Under the pieces are notes generated by a model. It made no database searches. It was given only the letters and a program-made list of their open reading frames with translations, and was not told the origin of the DNA. The translations under genes were made by a program, and so were the position numbers. Positions 49,131-62,098 of a stretch of DNA of 64,000 nt are shown in pieces; position 1 is the first letter of the stretch, and each line of letters starts with the position of its first letter. Source of the DNA: Ambrosia x helenae (Eukaryota; Streptophyta; Magnoliopsida; Asterales; Asteraceae); contig CM061231.1 of NCBI GenBank assembly GCA_030844895.1, positions 88,942,706 through 89,006,705 on the forward strand. Direction: 5' to 3'.

Positions 49131-51836
49131 ACATACATAACAAACATCCAAGATATCCTACACATGTTGATTTGCGATTTTAACATAAGTATTTCTTAGG
49201 GTTTTTACAACTTTTCCAGCCTTAAAACTTATCATACAACACATAAAGTATATACCTTGAATCGCTTAAGTCCTTAAAACTCCAAGATAGCACCCGAATC
49301 ACTTGAACTTGTAAGGAATTGATGCAAGATTGAAAGTGAAGAAGAGGGTACACCCTCTTGAAAACCCACGGCGCAATGGAGGCTAGGGTTTGTGTTGTTT
49401 TTTTTATATAAACATAATACAGTAGGGTTAAGATCATGGGCCAAAGTTTCGGGTTTATGGGCCTTTTCTTGATAAGCGGGCCTGTTTAATACGGTTTTAA
49501 TCCCGAGAATAGTCTCGATAATATTATTCTTACTAACTTATGTAAAAAATATTGTTTTTATCATCTCATAACATGTTAATTACAGAATGCACATAATTCA
49601 TAGGGTTTACGTACTGACTATCTATTAAAACAGTAATCCACATAAACATGGAATTCACAAACGCATGTTAATTCACATTCATCATCACCCAATAGATCAT
49701 ATGATTATGTATGCTTGACAAATCACCAACGTTCAAGATACAGGACTCGTGTGTGTGTTAAGACAAAACCTTCCTAGTTATAACGTACGTTAATATCATC
49801 CAACATATGTTATTATCCATAACATATCGAAAGACCTTCTTAACTACCCCTAGTTAGGTGTTTAGTCACGAATGTACATGAAAGTTAACTAGAGTTCAGT
49901 AAAAGTAATATCCTGAAAATGCAGGGTGTCACAGCTTTAGACTCGGGTGTTCTTGGCTCGACCAAAGTTTCTCGTCTACGCTCGAATGTCCATGAACACC
50001 TGCTCTCATGTGTTGGTGTCTCGATTAAAATTCTTTCTTTTTAAGCCTATTTTCTCCAAACACCTATAAAACAATAAAATACATAATACATAATAAAACG
50101 ACACGAAACGAATACAAACTTGACCAAATAAAATACAAAATACATAGGAAATTAGATGTGTTTTGCAACATATCAGGTATATGTTTGTAATTTAAATTAA
50201 AGGTTTATGATTCTAAATAGTTAGGTTAGAATTCAACGACGATAGGTTACGAATAAAATAAAGAAAGCGGAACAAAAAAATGAACTCAAAACTTTTATTA
50301 ATTTTGTGAAAAACACGCGATGCTATATTCAAATAGACCAAATCAATGCAGAAAATGACACATCTTGGCAACATCTGTTCTATTGTTGATTCAAAACCCT
50401 AATTACACAGTTTCTCACAACAAAAACCAAACAACGACCTAAACTTAATCAGCTACAGAGATTTGATTTACCTTACAGACAGTTGAATCCAATAATCGTC
50501 AGTGAGTCGTTGATGTAGGGTTATGGTGACGGAGATAATCGTCAGATGAATCGTTGATGTAGGCAGAGAATCGATGAGATAATCGTTGATGTAGGCAGAG
50601 AATCGATGTAGGGTTATGGTGACGGATGTTATGGTGATGAAGTGCAGCCATGGTGATGGAGGGTTACGGTGACGAATGACGATTGGGGAAGATTGGGGAA
50701 GGAAAGGCTACCATGGTGATGTAGGTTATGTACTGATAATATATTATTTGTTGCCTTTATAGTCTTCTTATTATATAAATATAGTAATATATATATATAG
50801 TAAGTCATATAATATTATTTTTAACAAGTTTTTTTCACAATTTGCTACCGAAGAAAGATGGTGGCAAATTTTATAACCCTTGCTACCGCTTAGCTACCGT
50901 AAGTTTCAAAAATTTGCTACTGTGTTTTTTGGTAGCAAATTTTGGTAGCAATTGCTTGATTTTGTAGTAGTGAACGTAGTGAGATGCGTATAGTGAAAAA
51001 AATCTTCTAGCGTCCTAGGATAAGATAATACCCTCGGCTGTTAAATATCTTAGTGGAATTTCTAAATTGAACATAAGATTATATGTGCAGCACAATAACA
51101 GTAGCAAAACGACTAATTTGGGTTTAAAAAATAAAAGTTAAGAACACATGAAATTCTCACATAATAATTCATTCTTATCCGTCGAATAATTACAAACGAT
51201 TACCATGAATTGAATTAGAGAAACGTATATAGATACGTTCTATTGTCTAATATACACTATATTTAACAATTGATAGAAAGAAAGATGTTCTTTGGATTTT
51301 TTTTCTCCCGATCACACCCCTAATTACACACAATGTTCTATAAAGGTTACAGACACAATACTTTTTTTGTATAAATTGATGACATTTCAAGTCTTGGTAT
51401 ATATCTCCATGCCTACTCTTTTTGTCTCTCCTACTCCTCCGCCTTTTTAACCTCATAATCCTTCTAACTTTGATTCCAATCCTTGATCTCTTCCATATCA
51501 AACTTCGCCACGTCCACTATCCTTTTTATTCTTTCATCAATAATCTTTTCATTATGTTTTATCGCTTCTTCCAGGTATGAATAATTAACCACTTGATCAA
51601 AGCTAGTTTGTTACCTTACAAGTGAATTGTCCTTTGAGGAATTTACAGCTGGTCTAACATTTATTTTGGATCACACAGTTGTAACTTCAACATTAGTTGA
51701 AGTAAGTTGGCGAGCTTTAGCTTGAGAAATTATAGTAACATGTGCACCATGTTCCTTATCTTCATCTTTTTCATTCATGATATGTTTTCTTTAAGTGTCT
51801 TTCTTGGTTGCATTTAGATTCTCCCCCTTTCTGTTA
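49131..51836. repeat. 2.7-kb tandem duplication, copy 2
   Basis: Nearly identical to copy 1. Sub-parts are: E LTR piece to 49933, B LTR tail to 50175, D LTR tail to 50327, CACTA end to 50972, flank to 51836. Because the E LTR piece starts abruptly without a TSD, this is a duplication rather than a second insertion. Confidence 0.95.
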
Positions 51837-52890
51837 CCATTAATGGTAAACCATGGTGTAGGTGGATCAATACATGTTTGATAAGTTACAACTGAGTCTG
51901 GTTTTATGTATCATTCTTTCAAGTGCTCCAACTTTGGAGTCAAAAGCAATATGAAAATTTAAGTAAGCATTTTGAATGTGGCTTTCAAAGCAGTTGTTGA
52001 TGTCGAAAATTATATCGGCTAATTAGGCATCAAATTCATCATGAAACAAGGAGGTTTAAAGCATCAAGAAGTTTAGATGAGGTAGATTGTTACCGGTGAA
52101 GATCTTGCTATGACCACAGTGTATAGAGTTTGAGCAAAGTGTGCCGGTAATTTGATTTTGACTTTGATTTTTATTTCATATTTTGTTGTTCTTTTCTTTT
52201 AGTTTTATGACAATATCGTTGATACTACACACCTTAAACTTAAGTAGTTGAACTTCAACTAACATATCCATATATGTTGATCCTTCGCCGGGTACGCTCA
52301 AAGTCAAGGTCAAAGAAATGAATCGATATCAAACAGGTTGCTCGAAGATTGATTATTAGGCACATGTTTTAGGTTAACCGGTGTGGAGTCACCTCCATTC
52401 AACCCCCCCCCCCCCCCCATTCCAAAGATAAGCCTTTGATCAGCCAAAACCCCTCTTATGTGTTAATTAGAATATTAATATTTGTTGAGTCAAATATCAT
52501 TAATTTGCTACTACTTATCTTAGCCAGTTGGTCCCTTGGAGAACTTAGAAGTGGAAGCAGTATTTGTACTTTGTTTCGGTATCTTAGAACAATCCCCTCT
52601 ATGGTAATTTTCTTCCTCTTGTTAGGTTTAGAGGTAGTGAGGTGAATCACATCTGCTTTTCCAGTTCCAAGCATTCTTTTCCTGTACGAATGTTGCTATC
52701 GACACACTCGTCTTCATTTGGTACTTATGGGAGTTATAGTTGATTCATAAGGCATCTAAATCATAATGGTGGAAAAGTTAATAACCTTTATTGATTTCCA
52801 TATATCATCCCTCAGATTTTGGGTCATGTTATTTAGTATTAGGTTGTTTCACAGATGCCATTTTACCTTAGTTAGAGTGCTTTTATGTGT
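51837..52890. other. Unrecognised sequence between the duplication and element F
   Basis: This is the natural continuation of the flank after the duplication (accattaatggtaaacc). It is A/T-rich with no convincing gene or element ends, apart from a 16-C run at 52403-52418. Confidence 0.6.
52403..52418. repeat. Poly-C run, 16 bases
   Basis: Sixteen consecutive C between cattcaa and attcc. A second run of 14 C is at 59924-59937. Their exact lengths are likely to be sequencing-sensitive. Confidence 0.9.
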
Positions 52891-53386
52891 TGTTGGAAGT
52901 GTAGGATCGAGGACGATCAAACTAACAATAATCTGCACGATTTGTAAACTGAGAGGTGCAGAAACCCTCTTAATCTAGCAAAATGATATGAAACACGACA
53001 ATTACGCAACAAAAAATCATTTTAATTCTTATCATAACTTTTATATTGATCAAATAATGATTACAAACACTAATTATGATAAATAGACTCTTCTAGGTAT
53101 TCAAACGGGGAATTTGCGCTCAAAGATAATTGTCAACTGGTCACCAAAAACTCTACCAACCTCTGCTGGACACCTATATATATAGACCAGTCCCATTAGC
53201 ATAGTCGACTACGTGAATGGCTCTAAAATCATATGAATGGATATGATCTGGCTCATTCGTATCGACACACAAACTCATTCGCACTTACGTTACTGCGAAT
53301 GACACATACAAACTCAAACATTAGAAACATAGATGACAAAATAACTAAACGACCAACCTGAAAGCTACATACACATATGAAATGCA
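52891..53386 (-). repeat. Tentative 3' LTR of F with promoter
   Basis: Proposed ends are TGTTGGAAGTG at 52891 (which on the minus strand is the LTR end CACTTCCAACA) and ..ATGCA at 53386, 496 bp. A TATA-like run CTATATATATAG at 53174-53185 lies mid-LTR, read on the minus strand. TGCGAATG/CATTCGCA motifs lie upstream of it (53275-53303). No second LTR is available to confirm the borders. Confidence 0.5.
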
Positions 53387-53410
53387 TCTATAGACTCCCC
53401 CTGGGATGTA
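53387..53410 (-). promoter_or_regulatory. Polypurine tract of F
   Basis: On the minus strand the purine run CCCAGGGGGAGTCTATAG (around 53390-53405) lies beside the tentative LTR. A similar CAGGGGGAGTATCAA lies after pol at about 58864-58878. Confidence 0.55.
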
Positions 53411-53502
53411 GCTTGGGTTCTTCACTCGTTTTCTCTGTCAACGAACTTCATTTTGTCTCTTGCCATCTTTGTCTTTCCAGCATCATGTTTCTGAACTTGC
53501 TT

Positions 53503-56500
53503 CTATAACTTCATTGTCTGTTTTCCAATCAAACCTTTGTAATCACATCCAGAATGAATCTCAAATGCAAAGCACATCTTCACTATGACTTGAAATCTCC
53601 AGGCTTGTTCAATGTCTAGAGCATCGAAGTGAATCGGATTGAAATACAAAGTATCAATGTCATTCCTTGAACAGTTTACCAACCACATCGGATCAAATAT
53701 CCTTATCTTCTTGCACAGCTTCGACCTATCCTCATAATCCATAACAATCACCGCTTTGCCAGTTCTCCAATTGTAATACCAGAATGCAAAGTTTTTGCCG
53801 ACGTCCTGTTTAATTGGCATTAGCGGGATTTTCTTCATGCACTCAGCTGGTTTATACTTCAGTGTTACTAAAGGTAGATTATTCTTCGGGTCCATCCTTT
53901 GTGAACTATGCGTTTTGGATACTATGGCTTGAACACGTCCCACTTGGTCTGACATTCATAAGGTAACTTGTCAGCCATCCATTCTAGCAAACCTGTCGCA
54001 CCAATCAGCTTGTGTCTGCAGATATCTTGAACTACCCAATATGGAAGACTCTTTATGTAATGGAATCGGTTGAAATATTGAATTCCCTTCTCCCATTTAA
54101 ACCTAACATAGCACAATTGTGGAAAGAACTTCCTAATGATTGGTCTACCTTTAAATATCTTGTTGTGATATCAGTATAATTCTCCCTAAATTGGTGGAAG
54201 TGTACGGTTTTCTGTTTCTTCTCGCAATCTCCTTAGAAAGTTTCCAAAGCATCAAATTTCTTGTGAATAACTTCTTTCTCAGCTTTAGTAAAGATTTCAT
54301 CAATCACATCTTTACCTTTCTTTTCTGCCACATTTTTAGCTTCTTTCAGAATATCATCATCAACGAACGGAACACTTGTATTGTCTTTGACGTTGAAATA
54401 TTCTGGATATCCTTCATGAGTAATATATTCAATCTCTATCTCAACGAAGTTATCCACGTTTGCATCATCTGAATGATTACCCAGAGAAACAACTGGTATA
54501 TCTGGAATTTGTTGTCTCTGAATCAAATCTTCAAGACTCATACCAACTTGTTGTTCAACGCCTTCTAGTATTTCTCTTGTCATTTCTGCGTTGACTTCTC
54601 CGTCTTCAAGTTCAGGGTCTTGATATTATATATACATCTTCATATCATCGTTCACGAAGATAGCTCTGAAGTTTGAAGTAAATTTAATAGAGACATGTCC
54701 TTTCTTTATCATTTTCTTCAGACATTCTTTGTCGGCATCAATTATAGTTCCTGATTTTCCTTGATCTGAACCAACTGCTTTATCTTCTTCTTTCTTTACT
54801 CTCTTCTCGTACGAATAATTCATGATATCATCATTAATATCATCTTAATCAATCGACCCTTCACCATCCTTATCACCACCATCATCATCATTATTATTAT
54901 CATCATCAAAACCACCATCATCATCGGTTTTCTCCTCATCTTGATCATCATCATCTTCTTCATCATCAGATTCTTCTTCTATCTGATCTTTGCCTTTCAA
55001 TTTAGGAACCTTTTCATACAGCTTGTTGATGATCTTCTTCAGCTTCTTATTCTCCTTCTCAACTGCAATAATTTTTCGCTCATTGTTTGTGTTGGGTAAC
55101 TACAGCTTTGAATTTTCTAACTTCAAATTAGTCACCTAGTTCTCAAGCTCATCTTGTTTTTCTTTAGCGCAATGATCTTCAGCATATCTTTCTCATTGCT
55201 CTCTAACTCTCTGATTTCTTCCTGGTTCTTCAAAGTCGTAGCTTTCTGAACATCAAAACCACGTCATCAGACAAGTGACTTGCTGTTGCATAAGATCCAA
55301 TGCCGCTTAAGATATTGTTGCAATTCCCTGAGAAACAAATTTAGGTGTCTTTGATGCAGATGGTTTATCATAACTTGAAAGCATTTCCTTCAGTGGCATG
55401 GAAACGCTGGATGGTTCTATGTGTGGTTGTTTTGTTGCTGGTTGTTGTTTCTCTGGGTCTTTAGTCCTTTTTCTCTTCTTTTAACCAGGACTTTATGCTT
55501 CTTTTTGCTGTGAAGTTGCAGGCACTGTAGTAGTTGATGCTAATGCAGGTCCAGTAGATGATCCAGTTGCCTTCAGTAAACTTTGCACATCTTTCTTTCT
55601 CCTCAACCTGTGTGACTCCTTCTTTGACATAGACTTCAATCTTCCACGTTTTGTTGAAACTGGAGCAACAGAGAGAACCAACTAATTCATCCACATCCAA
55701 AATCTCTTTGTTTGGATCAAAATCTAGATCAATCTCATATTGCTTCTAAAGTTGAGCTGCAACAAGTTCATCCATTACTGTAGGAGTCTTAACACGATCA
55801 CCATTGGCCTTGGGATCTGCTTCAGTCTCGCTAGCAGATTTATCTTCATCAGAATCACTTGAACCTATAGTTTCTTCATCATCTGAATCTTCATCTATCA
55901 ACATTGTCTTCTTGCCTTTCTTCTTCTTTTAAGGCGAACCTTCAATCTCTTGTCCATTCTTAGATACAACTTTAGCTTTCTTCTTTTGCCTACCCACTCT
56001 TTCATCACCAGTAATCGGTATCAATGGTCTGTCATCATCAGAATTACTACCTGGATGCCACCATTCATCATCATCTGGATCTTCATAACCAGGATTAATT
56101 AGATGTCTAACCAACCTTCTCATTAGAGGTTTCTTTGCTTTAGACTTCCTATGATATGTCAACAAATCTAGGTACTTCTCGTCAAAGATCATTTGCAAGA
56201 ACCTCGGATACATCATGAACTTGTAAGCATCCGGTCTTGTACCATCAAATACTTCTTTTATATGACTGAAAATCATTCTAGAGAAGTTGTACTCTTTGTT
56301 CAGCATCAGTGCAACTGCTATAAAACATGTAGTGTCTCTCAATACTTTACTCTTAGGAAACAACCTCTTCCTGAAATACTTGGCTCTTAGGAAAAAACCT
56401 CTTTGAACTTTTCAGGATAACTTTGTTGGAAAAGTCTCTCCATCATTAAAATGCAATACCCTCTTGAAATCGTCTTCAGAAACAAGAATAACTCGGTCTT

Positions 56501-56738
56501 GCACCTTTATATGAATAACTGATTTGTTGTTAAAGAAATCAAGGCGAGCATTCTTCCAAAATTACTTTTGGTGATCTTTGTATATGGTGTGTGGCTGAGT
56601 GATAGAATAAAGTATCCAAGATCTTCTCAGAAACTCGATGATTCCTTGGAAAACGACGTATTTATCTTCAACATCTCCCAAGAATGCACAGTAATTGTGT
56701 TTCGGTTCAAATTTGAGAATTTCTGTTCCGGTAGACAT
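53503..56738 (-). pseudogene. Extra 3' ORF of copia element F (unknown function), broken
   Basis: An ATG at 56736-56738 starts MSTGTEILKFEPKHNYCAF; the first domain continues with IIEFLRRSWILYSI and PHTIYKDHQK then, after a stop, FWKNARLDFF. This resembles the extra ORF common in plant copia elements of this kind. After further stops come a basic NLS-like RQKKKAKVV (about 55970), a Ser/Lys-rich part (55493-55681), a Lys/Glu coiled-coil-like segment and a long Asp/Glu tract from GAT repeats (about 54850-54990), then a second globular part (53503-54116; YYNWRTGKAVIVMDYEDR). At least five stops and several frameshifts break roughly 1,080 codons. No signal peptide or membrane segment is visible, so calling it envelope-like is not supported here. 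Confidence 0.65.
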
Positions 56739-57370
56739 TTATGAGACAAAAACAAAGATTAGCCACTTTTTCAACACATATATCAGTCAATCAATGAAAT
56801 ATATTGACATTTTTTGCGAAAATGGATCAAACGTTAACAAATTAAAAATTCAAAGACTCATTCGCATGACTAGGCAAACGAATGGCTTTCTCATCCATAC
56901 GAATGGACAAACATTTGACTCATTCGCATCAACTAAGTTGAGAATGGGATTCTGTTCAAATATAAATTTTCAATCTGATTCTCTAATCATGCTTAATCCA
57001 TAAACTTGTTCCATTACTCTCTAAACCCACCGATAAACCTTCGTCCGTCATCAATTTGATCAATACACTTGTTTTTCGATGGTATTCTAATAACCTAGGG
57101 TTCGACAAGATCAATAACATATTTAACCTTATTTTAATCCAATATTATACAATATTCTCCGCCTAAAACCATCGATAAACATAAATTAATAATAAAATCA
57201 GTCAATGATTGATCAAAATTGGTCTATTGGTCCATGTTAGGGTTTGGCTCAAAAATCCCCGATTTCGTGATGAAATAACGGTCCAAACGTCTCAAATTCC
57301 AGCCATAGATACCCGAAATAATCACAAACACAATGGTAATGTCTGAAATTTGAAATCGAAATATCCCCCT

Positions 57371-57374
<4 letters not shown>

Positions 57375-57410
<36 letters not shown>
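57375..57410. repeat. (GT)n microsatellite
   Basis: Eighteen GT dinucleotides, CA on the transcribed minus strand. A His-Thr reading frame across it is not a gene. Confidence 0.95.
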
Positions 57411-57411
<1 letters not shown>

Positions 57412-57467
57412 CGTGTGTGTAACAGTAGATCATAATGAATGAAATGGTATGTTGGAATGAGTTTTCA

Positions 57468-57478
57468 GCTTATATAGG
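57468..57478 (-). promoter_or_regulatory. Candidate second promoter of F ahead of the extra ORF
   Basis: On the minus strand CCTATATAAGC is a good TATA box. Upstream of it (57520-57660) lie several TGCGAATG-like motifs, the same motif found upstream of the TATA box in the tentative LTR. It is about 730 bp before the ATG of the extra ORF. Function is inferred. Confidence 0.45.
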
Positions 57479-58954
57479 CAATGCCATTTGCATGGTTTGA
57501 TCATGCGAGTAGGTTTGAAATCCTCTCATTCGCATCAACTTGTGTGCGGATGGGTTTTAATTTTGAAAATAAACTCATTCTTACACCAGAAAACCTATTT
57601 GCATCAAATGTTTCATGCGAATAGCATCCAAGTTGGCTCATTCACATATTCGACAATGCGAATGTCTCATGATCCACACACTGATTTCAACAAATTGCTC
57701 ATTTTGACCAAATTTGTCATTTAAAACATCTTTGTAATGCACAATTTGTCATTTTTGAAATGTTAATGAAGATTCAGAACTTTCAAAGTTTAAAATATGA
57801 TGAATTTGTAAAATTTTAGTCCAGCAATCAACCTGCTGAAAATGATTACTATCCAACATCGGCTATCAAAAATAAGATAGAAATGTAAAAATTTTGTATT
57901 TTCTGAACTTTATGCTAAATTACACCAAAAAACTTTTTGAGTTTTTCCATAATTTATGCTGAAATGTAAAATGAAATGCAGTAAGTAAATATATATAGAC
58001 ATTCAATTTTTTGTGATTTTCCGGTAAGAGGATATTCACACTGTTGTTCTTTAATTAAACTTTATAGACAGTGCGACTCGGCAATTGCTGATATTGTTGT
58101 CCACATAAGCTAACATGCAAACCGTTATGTAATGCTTTAAAATGATACCGATCAGGTGTATTAATAACTAACTTGCTTGTGGTTCCCACACACACGACAT
58201 ACTCCCGTAGTCAAGAAATTGCACAAAGCTTCATCGTAATGCGTGATTATATTGTAGTGATCCTTATGTTACAAGATATGAGACACAGAGGTGGCAGGTC
58301 AGCAAATCAATGCTACAAAGCAACTTGTGCACTCAACCAGGGTGAGGCTCATATCAAATATGATTTTCATCATAGATTCGATATGATGCATTAGATAACC
58401 TTTGATTATCGTCATAAATTTAAGTTCCTCCTTCGGTAACTTTGAATTTGGCATTATCAGCTCCTTTAAGATACCCTGACTAAATCTAGGTCCGTAAATC
58501 AACACAACAGAAGATCAGTCAGGCCATCCCCAAATAACTATCAACATAACGACCCGAAACCTCTGATTTTGGCAACTCTATCAAACAAAATTATGGTACC
58601 AAGACCATATGCCCATGAGGTGTTCACACACATAGCAAGCAATTAGTTATGTTTGTATCACTAAGGCAAACATTATTAGGTTCACGAAGCCTACTAGCAC
58701 ATCACACAAAGACATTACATATCATTTTAACAATGCAATTCTTTAGCATGTGGATAGATCCCCACTAATGTACTACCATCTCCTCTTTTTCTCCAAGAAA
58801 AATCATTTGGGGTTTTTTTTTATGGTTTACAAAATTTTTAATGTTTTTGTTGTTTCTGAATTGATACTCCCCCTGAAATTAAAAACATATTTTTGTTATT
58901 TTTTTAATTTTTAAAGAGAAAAATAAAAGAAAATTTTAATAGACCGATGAGGAT

Positions 58955-61900
58955 TTAATCTTGCTTTCCCTTGATACCATTGGCTGATAACAAAAACTCA
59001 AACCATTGTTTGTCAAAAGATTTTGTGAACAGATCAGCACGTTGGTAATCAGTGTGGATTTTTACCATGTCAATCAAACCTTTTACATAGCAATCCCATA
59101 TAAAATGATAACAAATGTAAATATGCTTAGCCTTAGAATGATGAATGGTATCTTTAGTTAATGCAATGGCGGCTTCATTATCACAATGAATAGGGGTTTT
59201 AAGAAATTGCAAATTGTAGTCACGTATTTGCTGTTTAATCCACAGAACCTGTGAGCAACAACTCGAGGCTACTACATATTCTGCTTCACATGTCGAAAGT
59301 GCAACTGACGTCTACTTCTTGCATTTCCAGGTAATTAACCTTCCCCCCAGAATTAACATCCAGCCATTGTAGATTTCGCGACAATATCGCAACCACCAAA
59401 ATCTGCATCACTATAAGCAACGAGGTCAAAGTTATCCTCATTAGGATACCATAAACCTCGTGATGGAAAACCCTTTAGATAATGTAGAATCCGTTTGACT
59501 GCTACAAGATGAGTTTGTTTTGGCTTCGACTAGTTTCTTGCACAAAGGCATGTAGCGAACATTATATCTGGCCGGGACGCATTCATGTACATCAACTATC
59601 TGATGATGGCTCTATATGTGGAAGGGTCAATGGCTTCACCCTTAGCATCAATACCAATCCCGTGATTTGGTTGAATGGGAGTGGCAACAGGTGTTGAATC
59701 ATCCATCTGAAATCGGCTCAAGACTTCAAAAACATATTTTGTCTGGTGGATGAAAATCCCCGACGATGTCTGATCCACATGCAAACCAAGAAAGAATTGA
59801 ATCTCTCACATTGAACTCATCTCAAACTTTTCCTGGATAACATGCTCAAATTCGCTGCAAACACTTTCAATAGTCGAACCAAATATAATATCATCAACAT
59901 AAACCTATACTAGGAGAAAATCACCCCCCCCCCCCCCGTTTTCTTCATGATAAGGATACAGTCAACTTGACCTCGATTGAATCCTCGGGAAAGTAAGTAT
60001 GTGCTGAGCATTTCATACTACTGACAAGGGGCTTGGTGTAAGCCGTACAACGCTTTGTTCAGTTTATAGACCTTATCCCGGTGGATAGAATCCTCAAAAC
60101 CCAGTGGTTACCCAACATAAACTTCTTCCTTTACCACACCATAAAGAAAAGTGCTCTTGACATCCATCTGATACACCTTGAACTTCATATAAGATGCGTA
60201 TGCAAGAAACATCCGAATGGCTTCAATGCGTGCGACTGGTGCATAGACTTCATTATAGTCAATACCTTTAGTTTGACTAAAACCTTGAACGACTAATCGA
60301 GCTTTGTTCTGCACAATAACTCCACGATCATCCTTTTTGCACTTAAACACCCATTTTGTACCAATATTCTTCCTTCCAGTAGGTAAATCTGTTATGGTCC
60401 AAATCCAAGCTTCTGAAATTGTTGAAATTCTTGCTGCATCGCATCCACCCATGAGTCATCATTTAAAGCATCCTTGTATGATTTCGGCTCCACTTTTAAG
60501 ACGTAACATGCAAATGACCAATCATTTTGTTCACTTGTCTTCTGTAATTTAGAATAAAGGGCTAGGGCACCAATATTGTCACTTGAAGATGTTCTCCTCA
60601 ATTGACCATGAGTCATCAGACTACTACCAGGATCACCAATAACTTGTTCTAACAGATGATAACCGTGAATCCGATATTCCGGATGTGCCGGTATAGGGAC
60701 CACCGTTTGAACATTAAGATTCTTTGCAAAATCCATATCATTACCCGCATTAGAAGTTGATGGAACTTCTGTAGTAACAGTCGAATTTGGGTTCACTAGA
60801 GGTGAAACGGTATTTTGATTCAAGATTGCTTCACTAGTAACTTCTTCATTATCTTCTGAATCCAAGAATCCAATGTATCATAAACATCTTGAAAAACTTC
60901 TTCTTCATTAGTAGGAGCATTGACATTATTAGAAGCTGTGGCCGGAGAAGTTACGGTGATCGGACGTACCAGTGGTGAACTGACAGCGTTTTCACACTCG
61001 TAATATAAACGTAAAACAACTTCTTCAATCAATCTTTCTATATTAAATGACTCAAAAAGTTCTTTGTAGTCAAACATCCAATCGAAACCGGTGCGGGGAG
61101 CATTTTGTGTGTAAACATCGACATTAGACCATTCTTCTACACACTTGGTCCTTTTGTTGAACAACCTTTTGTTAGGAGTGGCGTATCCAACAAATACCCT
61201 TCCTCCGCTTTAGCTCTAAACTTTTCATTTGTCAGCAACATAGTACACGGCGCCCCAAAAAGTTCCAGAAACTCTAAATTCGGCTTTCTTCGGTTGAGAA
61301 GTTCGTAAGATGTTTTTCTAAACTTCTTCACCGTCAATACTTGATTCAAAGTGTAACAATTTGCATAAATCACTTCATTCTAGAAAATTACCTGAAGATT
61401 AGAACCAGCAAGCATCTTTCTAGCCGCTTCGATTAGAGTCCTGTTCTTTCTTTCTGCAACACCGTTCTATTGTGGAGTATATGGAGCATTGTACTAATGA
61501 TGAATACCTTTTTCTTCACATAATGCATCCATAGAAGATAAACACTTGTCATTGAGATGGAAATGTTTCACGTTTACACCTTCAACAAGACTATTTTTCA
61601 CAAGATGGTTCATTTCCCTGAGATGAATGTGTCCCATTCTTCCATGCCACATGATCGATTCATTTTCAGTAACCTTCAATAAGAAACATGTAACTTGCCC
61701 TTTTGAAGTAGTAACCTTGCTCATGTCAAGAACATAACGATTGTTTACTCTTGGAGCTTGCAACATAATCCACTCTTTTGGAATCTTGAAACTAGACTTG
61801 AGGATGTAACATGCTTTGTCATCAAAATGAACAGAGAACTTCTTATCAAAAATTGAGAAACGCTCAGAAGATTGTAGTCGATTTGCTTCACATACAATAT

Positions 61901-62098
61901 CTTCTCGAAACTAACAATCCCATTACTTACACTTCCTTCCATTGTGATATAACCACCCTTGTTCCCCGCAAACACAACATAACCTCCATTAATATTTTTG
62001 ATGTCGAATAGGAGCGTCATGTCACCAGTCATGTGCCTGGAAGCTCCATTGTCAACACTCCAGAGACTGATAACAGGGCCAACTAGAACTCCCTGCAC
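58955..62098 (-). pseudogene. Copia pol of F: protease, integrase remnant, RT, RNase H
   Basis: Protease core VDNGASRHMTGD lies near 62040. The GAG-pre-integrase part reads WHGRMGHIHLREMNHLVKNSL. Then DKCLSSMDALCEEKGIHH runs straight into the end of the integrase core (NAPYTPQ, then NGVAERKNRTLIEA after a stop), so most of the catalytic core is deleted near 61535. RT: GTKWVFKCKKDDRGVIVQNKARLV to VYQMDVKSTFLYG (60108-60452), a stop after VYVG, a 14-base G run (59924-59937 on the plus strand), then YVDD near 59890 (complement of atcatcaacataaac). RNase H ends with IHCDNEAAIALTKD and DLFTKSFDKQWFEFLL (58955-59212). Inactive. Confidence 0.88.
59924..59937. repeat. Poly-C run inside the RT of F
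   Basis: Fourteen C on the plus strand, G on the coding strand, just before the VYVDD motif, in a place where related RTs have a short Gly/Asp stretch. It would add Gly residues or shift the frame. Confidence 0.9.

Larger units (their letters stand above)
56739..58954 (-). other. Spacer of F between pol and the extra ORF
   Basis: About 2.2 kb without a coding frame. It holds a GT microsatellite (57375-57410), a candidate promoter (57468-57478 and upstream motifs), and a polypurine-like tract at about 58864-58878 directly after pol. TGCGAATG-type motifs cluster at 57520-57660 and again at 56856-56930. Nothing else recognised. Confidence 0.6.

Noticed and set aside
57224..57433. His-Thr repeat peptide
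   Set aside because: Reading of a CA microsatellite.
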